From the NCBI GenBank assembly GCA_027920525.1, contig CP115858.1:1116001-1180000 (forward strand): 64,000 nt of DNA, given 5' to 3'. Below the pieces are notes generated by a model. The model was not told where the DNA came from. It was given only the letters and a program-made list of their open reading frames with translations, and made no database searches. Positions 50,889 through 59,965 of this stretch are shown here, piece after piece. Source of the stretch: Chryseobacterium daecheongense (lineage in GTDB: Bacteria > Bacteroidota > Bacteroidia > Flavobacteriales > Weeksellaceae). Each line of letters opens with the position of its first letter. The stretch's first letter is position 1. The position numbers and the translations under genes are program-made.

Positions 50889-53093
50889 TTAATTAGCTAC
50901 GTCACTAATGAATTTTATCCTTAACATTCTGACCTCTTCATCAGAAAGCTCATCTCCGAATTCATCCAGCAACACTTTCATGCTATCGCTTTCAGAATCA
51001 TTCATGAATTCCATGAAGCCATCTACAATATCTTCATCGAAATTATCTTCAATATAGTAATCAATATTCAGCTTCGTTCCCTGGTATACAATACTTTCCA
51101 TTTCTTTCAACAATTCATTCATTGTTAAATTTTTGGCTCTTGCAATATCCTCAAGATCAATCTTCTTATCGGTACTCTGAATAATAAATACTTTGTGGCT
51201 CGATTTATTCGCTACCTGCTTCAGTACCATATCCTGAGTACGTTCAATATTATGGTCTTCAACATAGGTTTTTATGTAGTCGGCAAATTCCTTTCCATAC
51301 TTTTTGGCTTTTCCTTCCCCTACTCCATAAATCTTGGCAATTTCTTCCACTGTGATCGGATACTGAACCGTCATGTCTTCCAAACTAGGATCCATAAATA
51401 CCGTATAAGGAGGAATTCCGTATTTTTTAGCTACTTTTTTCCTCAGTTCCTTTAAAAGACCAAATAAATTCTGGTCCAGTCCTCCTCCGGATTGCATCTG
51501 CACCTGATCACTTTCCGCTTTTGACTGTGTAAGGTCAAATTCGCGGTCTTCTGCTATCATAAACACGTGATCTAAATTATGGTCCAGAACCTGTAGGCCT
51601 TTATCCGTAATCTTTAAAACACCGTACGTTTCAATATCTTTTTGTAGAAAATTCTGAACAGTAGCCTGTCTTAAGATCGTTTTCCAATAGTTATCTTTCT
51701 GATCTTTCCCGAAACCGAAATATGAACTTTGCTCAAGCTTATACGATTTGGTTACAGCACTTTCTTTGCCCGAGATCACTGAGATAAGATCTTTGGATTT
51801 AAACTTTTCTCCAGTTTCCCTGATCAGTTCCAGAACTTTCTTCAGATCTTTTGTAGCATCCTTTAATTTTGGAGGATTTGATGCATTATCACACATTTTA
51901 GCTCCTTCTCCATTAACAGGATCAAAAGCTTCACCGAAGTAATACAAAATATACTGTCTCCGGCTCATAGATGTTTCAGCATAACCTACCACTTCATTTA
52001 AAAGCTGTAATCCGATTTCCCTTTCTGAAACCGGCTTTTGAGCAAGGAACTTTTCAAGCTTTTCGATATCTTTCGGATCATAAAAGGCTAAGCAGTGTCC
52101 TTCTCCACCGTCTCTTCCTGCGCGTCCCGTTTCCTGGTAGTAACTCTCTAATGACTTCGGAAAATCGTAATGGATTACAAACCGCACATCCGGTTTATCA
52201 ATTCCCATCCCAAAAGCAATGGTTGCAACAATAACATCAGCATCCTCCATGAGGAATTTATCCTGATTAGCCACTCTTACCTTCTGGTCAAGACCGGCGT
52301 GATATGGTAATGCATTGATTCCATTCACTTGTAAAAGCTGCGCAAATTCCTCTACTTTCCTCCTGCTTAAACAATATATAATTCCTGATTTTCCCTTATG
52401 CTGATTTATAAATTTTACGATTTCGAGATCTACATTGACTTTCGGGCGTACTTCGTAGTATAAATTAGCACGGTTGAAGCTTTCCTTAAATACCAATGCA
52501 TTCGTCATTCCCAATGTTTTCTGGATATCATCCTGAACCTTAGGAGTTGCCGTGGCTGTAAGTGCAATAACGGGAACGTCGGCAATTTTATCGATAATCA
52601 ATTTCAGATTTCTGTATTCCGGTCTGAAATCGTGTCCCCACTCTGAAATACAGTGAGCCTCGTCAATAGCAAAGAATGAAATTTTAACTTCCTTAAGGAA
52701 ATCCAGATAATCTTCTTTAATTAATGATTCAGGAGCAACATAAAGTAATTTTGTCTTCCCGCTTTTAATATCATCAAAGACCTGCTTGGTTTGCGTTTTA
52801 TTTAATGATGAATTTAAAACATGTGCTACTCCATCATCAGATGAAAGACCATTTACGGCATCTACCTGATTCTTCATTAATGCGATTAAGGGAGAAACTA
52901 CAATCGCCGTCCCTTCAGAAATGAGTGCCGGAAGTTGGTAACATAATGACTTACCTCCCCCTGTCGGCATCAAAACAAATATATCCTTCCCTTGTAACAG
53001 ATTTTCTATAATTTGTTCTTGTTGACCTTTAAAAGTAGAAAACCCGAAATACTTTTTCAATTCGCCTGATAAATTGGCTTTTTTTGCGCTCAT
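50889..53093 (-). CDS. recQ: ATP-dependent DNA helicase RecQ
   Basis: A 734-residue 3'-5' helicase. The Walker A TGGGKS is at residues 44-49, the DEAH box is in FFAIDEAHCISEWGH, and the helicase C-terminal domain ends in YYQETGRAGRDG. An RQC winged-helix region and an HRDC-like C-terminal part follow. Residues equivalent to the four RQC zinc cysteines are mostly gone: the segment reads SMSRRQYILYYFGEAFDP then GAKMCDNASN with only one Cys. The shape otherwise supports a functional helicase in recombination and repair. Confidence 0.95.
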   Translation of the reverse strand: MSAKKANLSGELKKYFGFSTFKGQQEQIIENLLQGKDIFVLMPTGGGKSLCYQLPALISEGTAIVVSPLIALMKNQVDAVNGLSSDDGVAHVLNSSLNKTQTKQVFDDIKSGKTKLLYVAPESLIKEDYLDFLKEVKISFFAIDEAHCISEWGHDFRPEYRNLKLIIDKIADVPVIALTATATPKVQDDIQKTLGMTNALVFKESFNRANLYYEVRPKVNVDLEIVKFINQHKGKSGIIYCLSRRKVEEFAQLLQVNGINALPYHAGLDQKVRVANQDKFLMEDADVIVATIAFGMGIDKPDVRFVIHYDFPKSLESYYQETGRAGRDGGEGHCLAFYDPKDIEKLEKFLAQKPVSEREIGLQLLNEVVGYAETSMSRRQYILYYFGEAFDPVNGEGAKMCDNASNPPKLKDATKDLKKVLELIRETGEKFKSKDLISVISGKESAVTKSYKLEQSSYFGFGKDQKDNYWKTILRQATVQNFLQKDIETYGVLKITDKGLQVLDHNLDHVFMIAEDREFDLTQSKAESDQVQMQSGGGLDQNLFGLLKELRKKVAKKYGIPPYTVFMDPSLEDMTVQYPITVEEIAKIYGVGEGKAKKYGKEFADYIKTYVEDHNIERTQDMVLKQVANKSSHKVFIIQSTDKKIDLEDIARAKNLTMNELLKEMESIVYQGTKLNIDYYIEDNFDEDIVDGFMEFMNDSESDSMKVLLDEFGDELSDEEVRMLRIKFISDVAN

Positions 53094-53224
53094 CTAATTT
53101 TCTATTGCTAAATTTGCATCTAATCCAAAGTTATAAAATTTTTGCTTATAATAAAAGCGAACGAATTTATAAAAAATAAAATTTATATTAAATATTCTTT
53201 TTAAAGTATAAATTTATATCGGGA

Positions 53225-53232
53225 GAATTTTG
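53225..53232 (+). promoter_or_regulatory. candidate -7 element for the KpsF/KdsD gene
   Basis: GAATTTTG differs from TAnnTTTG by one base and lies 23 bases before the ATG at 53255. The region upstream is very AT-rich with no clear -33 element. Confidence 0.3.
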
Positions 53233-53254
53233 TATACAAATTGTAAAGGTAAAA

Positions 53255-54214
53255 ATGGAAAGAGCAAATATCATTTCAATAGCAAAAACAACATTAGAAA
53301 TAGAGATTTCAGAACTTGAAAAATTAAAAAGCAGAATAGACAATGAATTTGTAAAAGCAGTAGAGGTTATTCATTCAGCAAAAGGAAAATTAATTGTTGT
53401 TGGAATAGGAAAATCTGCTCATGTGGGAAATAAAATTGTTGCCACGCTCAATTCCACAGGAACTCCTTCCCAGTTCCTTCACGCTTCGGAAGCCATTCAT
53501 GGGGATCTTGGAGTTATCCAGAAACAGGATGTGGTTTTATGCATTTCCAATTCCGGAAATTCACCTGAAATTGCCAATCTTGTTCCATTCTTAAAAGATT
53601 ATTCTTCAGCATTAATAGGAATGACAGGAAACAGAAAAAGCAAACTGGCAGAATTTTCTGAAATCATTTTAGATACCCATGTGGACCTTGAGGCCTGTCC
53701 CAATAAACTAGCTCCGACGAGTTCTACTACCATACAGATGGCACTGGGAGATGCCTTGGCAATCTGCCTGATGGAACTCAACGACTTTAAAGAAAACGAT
53801 TTCGCAAAATTCCACCCCGGAGGAAGCTTAGGAAAAAACTTAACCGCAAGGGTTGAACAGTTCCTTTCATCACAAAAACCACAGGTAAGCGAAAATGCAC
53901 CTGTACGGGATGTAATTATCTCAATCAGCGCATCGAGTCATGGAATTACTGTGGTTACAAAAGAAGATGAAATCATCGGTGTGATTACGGATGGTGACCT
54001 GAGAAGGATGCTGTTAAAAGATGAAGACCTATCTAAGGTTCTGGCCAAAGATATCATGTCTGCCCATCCTAAAACCATTGAAAAAAATGTTCTCGCAAAA
54101 GATGCGATGAAAGTTTTAAAAGAAAACAATATCGGCCAGCTTATTGTAACCGAAAATGGTAAATACTTTGGAATTATAGACCTTCACAAATTGTTGGACG
54201 AAGGAATTATCTAA
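53255..54214 (+). CDS. arabinose-5-phosphate isomerase, KpsF/GutQ family
   Basis: A 319-residue aldose-ketose isomerase that interconverts ribulose 5-phosphate and arabinose 5-phosphate, the first step to Kdo of lipopolysaccharide. An SIS domain (GIGKSAHVGNKIVATLNSTGTPSQF then CISNSGNSPEI) occupies residues 40-185. Two CBS domains (HGITVVTKEDEIIGVITDGDLRRML and NNIGQLIVTENGKYFGIIDLHKLL) follow. It is divergent from recQ and ends at a 20-bp hairpin. The symbol kdsD or gutQ cannot be chosen from this alone. Confidence 0.93.
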   Translation: MERANIISIAKTTLEIEISELEKLKSRIDNEFVKAVEVIHSAKGKLIVVGIGKSAHVGNKIVATLNSTGTPSQFLHASEAIHGDLGVIQKQDVVLCISNSGNSPEIANLVPFLKDYSSALIGMTGNRKSKLAEFSEIILDTHVDLEACPNKLAPTSSTTIQMALGDALAICLMELNDFKENDFAKFHPGGSLGKNLTARVEQFLSSQKPQVSENAPVRDVIISISASSHGITVVTKEDEIIGVITDGDLRRMLLKDEDLSKVLAKDIMSAHPKTIEKNVLAKDAMKVLKENNIGQLIVTENGKYFGIIDLHKLLDEGII

Positions 54215-54230
54215 AAAATAACATCTTATA

Positions 54231-54273
54231 AAAATAAAGTTCCGGCTTGCTTCGCAAGCCGGAACTTTATTTT
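54231..54273. terminator. very strong terminator after the isomerase gene
   Basis: A 20-bp perfect stem (54231-54250 with 54254-54273) around a TTC loop, with A and T runs at the ends. Confidence 0.92.
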
Positions 54274-54328
54274 TACCCTTGCCAATTTTTTTAAAATCCA
54301 TATATTGTAAGAACAAATACAAAAAAAC

Positions 54329-55024
54329 ATGAAGAAAAAAGCATTAATCGTAGTCACAAGTGTGGAAAAATACCCTGAAATGGATCGTGCAACCGGTTTA
54401 TGGCTAGGTGAGGCAGTTCATTTTTATGAAAAATTATCCCAAAAAGGATATGAAATCGATTTTGTAAGCCCCCGAGGTGGTTACACTCCTCTTGATCCTG
54501 TTTCGCTCCAAATGTTTGTACAACCGGTGGACTGGAAATATTATGCAGATCAATCCTTCAGGGAAAAGTTGGCAAATACTTTAGAGCCTAAGGATATTCA
54601 TGCAGAAGATTATGAAGTTATTTACTATTCCGGAGGACATGGTGTTGTATGGGATTTTCCTGACAATAAGGAGTTACAGGATATTTCAAGAAAGATCTAT
54701 GAAAACGGAGGAATTGTTTCTTCTGTTTGTCATGGTGCTGTAGGTTTATTTAACATCCGGCTTTCAGATGGTGAATTACTGATTAAGGGGAAAACACTTA
54801 CCGGTTTTTCAAATTCGGAGGAGGTAGCAGCTGAGTTAGCTGACCATATGCCTTATCTGACAGAAGATGTTTTAAAAAGCAAAGGTGCCAACTATGTAAA
54901 AGCCGATAAAGATTTTATTTCTTTCGCCGTTGCTGACGGAAGACTCGTTACAGGCCAAAATCCTCAATCAGGAGGAGCGGTTGGTGAAAAAGTGCTGGAA
55001 ATATTGGAAAAACAAGAAAAGTAG
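54329..55024 (+). CDS. DJ-1/PfpI family type 1 glutamine amidotransferase-like protein
   Basis: A 231-residue protein. It begins KKALIVVTSVEKYP, has the flap region YYSGGHGVVWDFPDN, and carries the nucleophilic Cys in SSVCHGAVGLF (near residue 134). The acidic and His partners follow the HchA/Hsp31-like arrangement. The family includes chaperones, glyoxalase III and protein deglycases, and activity cannot be chosen from sequence. It is a single gene followed by a hairpin with no T run. Confidence 0.9.
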   Translation: MKKKALIVVTSVEKYPEMDRATGLWLGEAVHFYEKLSQKGYEIDFVSPRGGYTPLDPVSLQMFVQPVDWKYYADQSFREKLANTLEPKDIHAEDYEVIYYSGGHGVVWDFPDNKELQDISRKIYENGGIVSSVCHGAVGLFNIRLSDGELLIKGKTLTGFSNSEEVAAELADHMPYLTEDVLKSKGANYVKADKDFISFAVADGRLVTGQNPQSGGAVGEKVLEILEKQEK

Positions 55025-55035
55025 AAATCTCAAAA

Positions 55036-55065
55036 CTGATCCCGGTAATTTTTTACCGGGATCAG
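55036..55065 (+). terminator. hairpin after the DJ-1/PfpI gene
   Basis: A 13-bp perfect stem, CTGATCCCGGTAA (55036-55048) and TTACCGGGATCAG (55053-55065), with a 4-T loop. No T run follows, so it may act as an mRNA 3'-end stabiliser more than a terminator. Confidence 0.6.
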
Positions 55066-55127
55066 TGATTATATAAAAAGGACAGCAAAATCATAATCAA
55101 TAATTACAATTACTCATTATAATTTCA

Positions 55128-55135
55128 TAGTTTTG
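55128..55135 (+). promoter_or_regulatory. candidate -7 element for tatC
   Basis: TAGTTTTG fits TAnnTTTG exactly and lies 64 bases before the tatC ATG at 55200. No -33 element was found at 19 bases. Confidence 0.4.
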
Positions 55136-55199
55136 CATGCTTATATATTATAAAGTTTTTACTTTGTAAGACCTTAATATTCTAGATAGATTCTATATA

Positions 55200-56027
55200 A
55201 TGGAAGAAAAAAAGGAAATGTCCTTTCTTGGGCACATTGGAGAATTAAGAGGGCATCTGATTCGCTCAATTATTGCTATTATTATTGCCGCTTTTATCAT
55301 TGGCTTTAATATCAATTGGATTATGGACCATATTTTTTTCGGTCCTACCAGAAATGACTTTCCCACTTTTAAAATTGTTAATCACTTTTCGAGGATGATC
55401 CTCGGAGAAGACAGCATACATCTTCCAAAAGAATTTCCTGTTCGTGTACAAAGGCTTTATCAGCAGTTCAATGTCATGATGGCGGTTTCTATTTTTGGGG
55501 GGATTGTTCTGGCATTTCCCTATATAGTCTGGGAGCTATGGCGTTTCGTCAGTCCTGCATTACATCCGAAAGAAAGAAAAAATTCGATCTTCATTATCAA
55601 TGCGGTGTGGATATTGTTTATGTCAGGGGTTTTATCAGGGTACTTTCTGATTCTTCCTTTTGCCGTCAACTTTGGGGTGATTTTCAAAATTTCCGATATT
55701 ATCGTTCCTCTTTATGATCTGAGCGATTATACCACGTTATTCTTACAGGTTGTATTAGGTATGGGAGTGGTTTTTCTATTTCCTATCCTTATTTATTTCC
55801 TTACGACGATCGGAATTCTCAGCCCGAAATTCATGAAAACATATCGAAGACATGCTATTGTGCTCATCATGGTTGTAGCAGCTATTATTACTCCTGCTGA
55901 TGTTTTAAGTATGATTATGGCAGCCCTGCCATTATTGTTGTTGTATGAATTCAGTATTGTCATGTGTTCTTATACCTATAAAAAGGTTCAGAAACGTGAA
56001 GGAAACCTGCCTGTCGTTCAGAAGTAG
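55200..56027 (+). CDS. tatC: twin-arginine translocase subunit TatC
   Basis: A 275-residue inner-membrane protein with six helices that recognises twin-arginine signal peptides and forms the Tat translocon with TatA. The conserved N-terminal MSFLGHIGELRGHLIRSI, the loop FPYIVWELWRFVSPALHPKERK, and the third periplasmic region with the conserved Phe/Glu stretch are visible. Length is usual for Bacteroidota. No tatA/B gene is adjacent. Confidence 0.96.
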   Translation: MEEKKEMSFLGHIGELRGHLIRSIIAIIIAAFIIGFNINWIMDHIFFGPTRNDFPTFKIVNHFSRMILGEDSIHLPKEFPVRVQRLYQQFNVMMAVSIFGGIVLAFPYIVWELWRFVSPALHPKERKNSIFIINAVWILFMSGVLSGYFLILPFAVNFGVIFKISDIIVPLYDLSDYTTLFLQVVLGMGVVFLFPILIYFLTTIGILSPKFMKTYRRHAIVLIMVVAAIITPADVLSMIMAALPLLLLYEFSIVMCSYTYKKVQKREGNLPVVQK

Positions 56028-56070
56028 TGTCAGCAAAAAACGAAGACCGAAAGCGTCTTCTTACCATATT

Positions 56071-56098
56071 CCCGCAGATTAATCTGCGGGATTTTTTT
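56071..56098 (+). terminator. terminator after tatC
   Basis: CCCGCAGATT and AATCTGCGGG (56071-56090) form an inverted repeat with a 4-base effective loop and a T run. A weaker GAAGAC/GTCTTC hairpin precedes it at 56042-56060. Confidence 0.82.
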
Positions 56099-56272
56099 AT
56101 GGATATAACCACTCGATTTATTTTTTTTCAGGAGCTTAATCCTGCTTTCCGTTACAATCTTTTTTACAAAAAGGATTTTCACTTCAATCAGGGCTATTGT
56201 TTTGCCCGTTGTCACCAATATTAGTTTTAAGAACTATTTTATGCTTTCACAATTTATCTTCAATTAATTTTC

Positions 56273-56280
56273 TATTTTTG
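56273..56280 (+). promoter_or_regulatory. candidate -7 element for the M1 peptidase gene
   Basis: TATTTTTG fits the consensus exactly and lies 23 bases before the ATG at 56304. The -33 element is unclear. Confidence 0.45.
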
Positions 56281-56303
56281 ATAGATTAATAATTTGATAT
56301 CAG

Positions 56304-57935
56304 ATGAAAAAACTTTCATATTCACTTTTACTTGCATCAGGACTTGCTTTTGGACAATTCTTCGAAAAACCGGAAACATTTACAAAGCAGGACACTTTAA
56401 AAGGTTCTAACACCAAATTCCGAAACTTTTGGGATGTAAAAAGATATGATCTTTCCGTAGAACCGGATTTTGATCAGAAAAGCATTAAAGGAACCAACAA
56501 GATCAGTTTTGAAATCATCAAAGATGTCACCAACCCTACTTTCCAGATCGATCTTCAAAAACCTATGAAAGCCGATAAAGTGGAGGCCAGCTTTCCGATT
56601 GCCGACACCAAACAGGATGGGGATTTCATTTTCATCACCACAAATAAAAACTTCAAAAAAGGCGAAAAATACACCATTGATATCACCTATTCCGGAAATC
56701 CTGTGATTGCAAAAAAAGCACCCTGGGATGGCGGCTGGGTTTTTACCAAGGATGAAAAAGGAAATCCTTGGATGAGCGTCGCTGATGAAGGCATAGGGGT
56801 TTCTATATGGCTTCCTACAAAGGATATATGGAGTGACGAGCCGGATAATGGCATTACTATGAAAATCATTGCTCCCAAAGGTCTTGTTGGGGTTGGAAAC
56901 GGACGTTTAATCGATAAAAAAGCGGACGGAGATAAAACCATATATACTTGGGAAGTTAAAAACCCGATCAACGGCTATTCCATTATTCCTAATATTGGAA
57001 AATACGTCAATTTTAAAGATACTTTTAACGGGGAAAAAGGGAAATTGGATCTGGATTATTGGGTATTGGATTATAATCTAGAAAAAGCAAAAAAGCAATT
57101 CCAGCAGGTAAAACCAATGCTATCCGCTTTTGAGTACTGGTTTGGTCCGTATCCTTTTTATGAGGATTCTTATAAACTCGTGGACTCTCCGTATCTGGGG
57201 ATGGAACATCAGAGTAGCGTAGCTTATGGTAATCAATATATGAACGGATATCTGGGACGGGATCTGTCCGGTACGGGAGTGGGATTGAAATGGGATTTTA
57301 TCATTATCCATGAAAGCGGACATGAATGGTTTGCCAATAATATTACCGCAAAAGATCAGGCTGACATGTGGATCCATGAAAGTTTTACCAATTATTCGGA
57401 AGTTCTTTTTACAGAAAAATACCTGGATAAAAAATCAGCAGATATATATGCTATCGGAATACGCAATATCATAAGCAATGACATCCCGATTATCGGTAAA
57501 TACGGAGTTCGAAATGAAGGAAGCGGTGACATGTACCCTAAAGGTGCCAGCATGATCCACACAATCAGACAGGTTATCAACAATGATGATAAGTTCAGAC
57601 AGATCTTAAGAGGTCTTAATAAGGAATTCTACCACCAGACGGTAACTACTCAGCAAATTGAAAACTACATCAATTCGAAATCAGGCATTGACTTTTCCAG
57701 TGTATTCAACCAGTACTTGAGAACTATTAAAGTTCCGACACTGGAATACTCTCAAAAAGGAGAAGCATTGAAGTTCAGATACACCAATGTTGTTAAGAAC
57801 TTCAAGCTTCCTATCAGAATTGACGGAGAGCAAACTATAAATCCAACGGAGGAATGGCAAACGGTAAAATTGAAAAAAGGTACTCCTGTTGAGTTTAATA
57901 AAAATTATTACGTGAATTATAAGAAGGTACAATAA
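56304..57935 (+). CDS. secreted M1 family zinc metallopeptidase
   Basis: A 543-residue protein with a signal peptide (KKLSYSLLLASGLAFGQ). The M1 N-terminal beta domain (residues 20-230) and the catalytic domain follow. The zinc site is HESGH at 336-340 with the third ligand Glu359, and the exopeptidase motif reads LGMEHQS where GAMEN is classical. It is exported and probably digests peptides outside the cell or in the periplasm. It lacks the large C-terminal helical domain seen in longer M1 enzymes. The M61 gene follows 111 bases downstream on the same strand. Confidence 0.92.
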   Translation: MKKLSYSLLLASGLAFGQFFEKPETFTKQDTLKGSNTKFRNFWDVKRYDLSVEPDFDQKSIKGTNKISFEIIKDVTNPTFQIDLQKPMKADKVEASFPIADTKQDGDFIFITTNKNFKKGEKYTIDITYSGNPVIAKKAPWDGGWVFTKDEKGNPWMSVADEGIGVSIWLPTKDIWSDEPDNGITMKIIAPKGLVGVGNGRLIDKKADGDKTIYTWEVKNPINGYSIIPNIGKYVNFKDTFNGEKGKLDLDYWVLDYNLEKAKKQFQQVKPMLSAFEYWFGPYPFYEDSYKLVDSPYLGMEHQSSVAYGNQYMNGYLGRDLSGTGVGLKWDFIIIHESGHEWFANNITAKDQADMWIHESFTNYSEVLFTEKYLDKKSADIYAIGIRNIISNDIPIIGKYGVRNEGSGDMYPKGASMIHTIRQVINNDDKFRQILRGLNKEFYHQTVTTQQIENYINSKSGIDFSSVFNQYLRTIKVPTLEYSQKGEALKFRYTNVVKNFKLPIRIDGEQTINPTEEWQTVKLKKGTPVEFNKNYYVNYKKVQ

Positions 57936-58046
57936 GCTGAAATGCAGAAGGGCTTTTGCCATTTTAAGAAAAGTTTAATACCACAATGGAATCTTATTTG
58001 TAACAAAATCATTTTTAGAACAACTACTTAATATAAATTCTAATCA

Positions 58047-59903
58047 ATGAAAAAAATAGCACTAAGCTTAGGTATATTAGCCACTGTTTTGGCCAATGCC
58101 CAGTCTATTAAAACCAATATTGACCTGGTGAATGTAAAAGACGATAAGGTGGCGGTAACAATGGAATTTCCTAAAATGAAATCCGGCAATGTAAAATTCC
58201 ATTTTCCTAAAACAGTTCCCGGAACTTATTCCGTGGATGATTACGGAAGATTTATAGAAGGTATCAAATTCTTCGATAACAAAGGAAGAGAGCTGGCCTA
58301 CACGAAAGTGGATGACAATTCCTATGCACTTAAAAATGCTCAGTTTTTATCAAAGGTAACTTATCTGGTCAATGACAGTTTTGATGATGAATTGAATACT
58401 GAAAAACACAAAGCGGTATTTTCTCCGTCTGGAACTGATATTGAAGCTGGAAAAGTATTTTTAATCAATACCCATGGGTTTATAGGATATATAGATGATA
58501 TGCAGGATGTTCCTTACCAGTTGGTCATTCAGAAGCCCGCTGATTTCTATGGAACCACTGCCCTCGTAGATCAGGATAAATCAGAAGCTACAGACACTTT
58601 TACGTTGGCTAACTATGCAAAAGTGACAGATTCTCCGTTAATGTACACCAAACCGGACTATATTACTTTTAATGCAGGCGGTATGGATCTGGTTTTAGGC
58701 GTTTATTCTCCGACAGGAAAGTATAAAGCAGCTGACTTTAAAACCAACCTTGAAAAAATGGTCGTTGCCCAAAAGAAATTCCTGGGTGATATGAATACCA
58801 ATAAAAAGTATGCGATCATGCTTTACCTTTCAGGTGGAGAAGGACCCCAGATTAAAGGTTTCGGGGCATTGGAACACCATGAGTCTACAAGTGTTGTATT
58901 ACCGGAGGCCATGCCTAAAGAAGCTATCGATCAAACCATTACCGATGTTGTTTCACACGAATTCTTCCATACGGTAAACCCACTGAAAACTCACTCTGAA
59001 GAAATTCATTACTTCAATTATGCAGATCCTAAAATGTCTCAACATCTATGGATGTATGAGGGAGGAACAGAGTATTTCGCAAATTTATTCCAAATCCAGG
59101 AAGGATTGATCAACAAGGATGAATTCCTGAAGAGAATAGGTGAAAAAATCACCAATTCTAAGAACTATGACGACACAATGCCGTTTACCGTAATGAGTAA
59201 AAATGTTCTTGTAGAGCCTTACAAGGATCAGTACAGAAATGTTTACGAAAAGGGAGCCTTACTGGCGATGTGTATGGATATTGAGCTTAGAAAGTTATCC
59301 AACGGTGAGATGGGGTATCGTGATATGATCAGAAAATTATCACAGAGATTTGGTGAAAACAAACCGTTTAAGGACGACAAACTGATCGATGAACTGGTAA
59401 CTGTTACCGGCTACCCGCAAGTTAAAGATTTTTACAACAAATATATTGCAGGAAATCAGCCAACACCTTATGCTGACTATTTAAACCAGGTAGGTGTGGA
59501 AATAACAAAACAGGAAACTCCACCAATCTTCTGGTTTATTAAAGACCCAAACCAAACAGGATTTAACGAGAAAAACAATACTTTCATTTTTGATGAAAAC
59601 TCTCCTTTATCTCCTTTTGCGAAGAGCATTGGTTTTAAAATTACGGATGAGATCTATGCAATAGACGGAAAAACTATTGATGTGAAAAATATACAGGCAT
59701 TTATCAATTATACCAAAACCATCAAAGAAGGACAACCCGTGACAGTAACAGTTCTTAGAAAAAATGGAGATAAGACTGATAAAATAGAGCTGAAAGGAAA
59801 AGCAATCCTTGATAAGCTAACCATGGAAACGCTTAAATACAAAGCCAATCCTACACCGGCAGAACAAAAACTGCAGGATCAGTGGTTAACAGGAAAGAAA
59901 TAA
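58047..59903 (+). CDS. secreted M61 family metallopeptidase with PDZ domain
   Basis: A 618-residue protein with a signal peptide (KKIALSLGILATVLANAQ). The N-terminal beta region and the M61 catalytic domain carry HEFFH at 304-308 (zinc and catalytic Glu305), with the third ligand in MYEGGTEYFANLF. A C-terminal PDZ domain (around residues 520-590, SIGFKITDEIYAIDGK) completes it. M61 glycyl aminopeptidases release N-terminal glycine. Lying beside the M1 gene, it suggests a joint exported peptidase set. Confidence 0.92.
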   Translation: MKKIALSLGILATVLANAQSIKTNIDLVNVKDDKVAVTMEFPKMKSGNVKFHFPKTVPGTYSVDDYGRFIEGIKFFDNKGRELAYTKVDDNSYALKNAQFLSKVTYLVNDSFDDELNTEKHKAVFSPSGTDIEAGKVFLINTHGFIGYIDDMQDVPYQLVIQKPADFYGTTALVDQDKSEATDTFTLANYAKVTDSPLMYTKPDYITFNAGGMDLVLGVYSPTGKYKAADFKTNLEKMVVAQKKFLGDMNTNKKYAIMLYLSGGEGPQIKGFGALEHHESTSVVLPEAMPKEAIDQTITDVVSHEFFHTVNPLKTHSEEIHYFNYADPKMSQHLWMYEGGTEYFANLFQIQEGLINKDEFLKRIGEKITNSKNYDDTMPFTVMSKNVLVEPYKDQYRNVYEKGALLAMCMDIELRKLSNGEMGYRDMIRKLSQRFGENKPFKDDKLIDELVTVTGYPQVKDFYNKYIAGNQPTPYADYLNQVGVEITKQETPPIFWFIKDPNQTGFNEKNNTFIFDENSPLSPFAKSIGFKITDEIYAIDGKTIDVKNIQAFINYTKTIKEGQPVTVTVLRKNGDKTDKIELKGKAILDKLTMETLKYKANPTPAEQKLQDQWLTGKK

Positions 59904-59920
59904 TAAACAATACTTAATGA

Positions 59921-59949
59921 AAAAGCGGGGAACAATCCCCGCTTTTTTT
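59921..59949. terminator. bidirectional terminator
   Basis: AAAAGCGGGG (59921-59930) and CCCCGCTTTT (59937-59946), a 10-bp perfect stem with a 6-base loop and flanking T run. It separates the M61 gene from the convergent histidine kinase gene. Confidence 0.88.
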
Positions 59950-59965
59950 ATTTTTACAGACTTTC

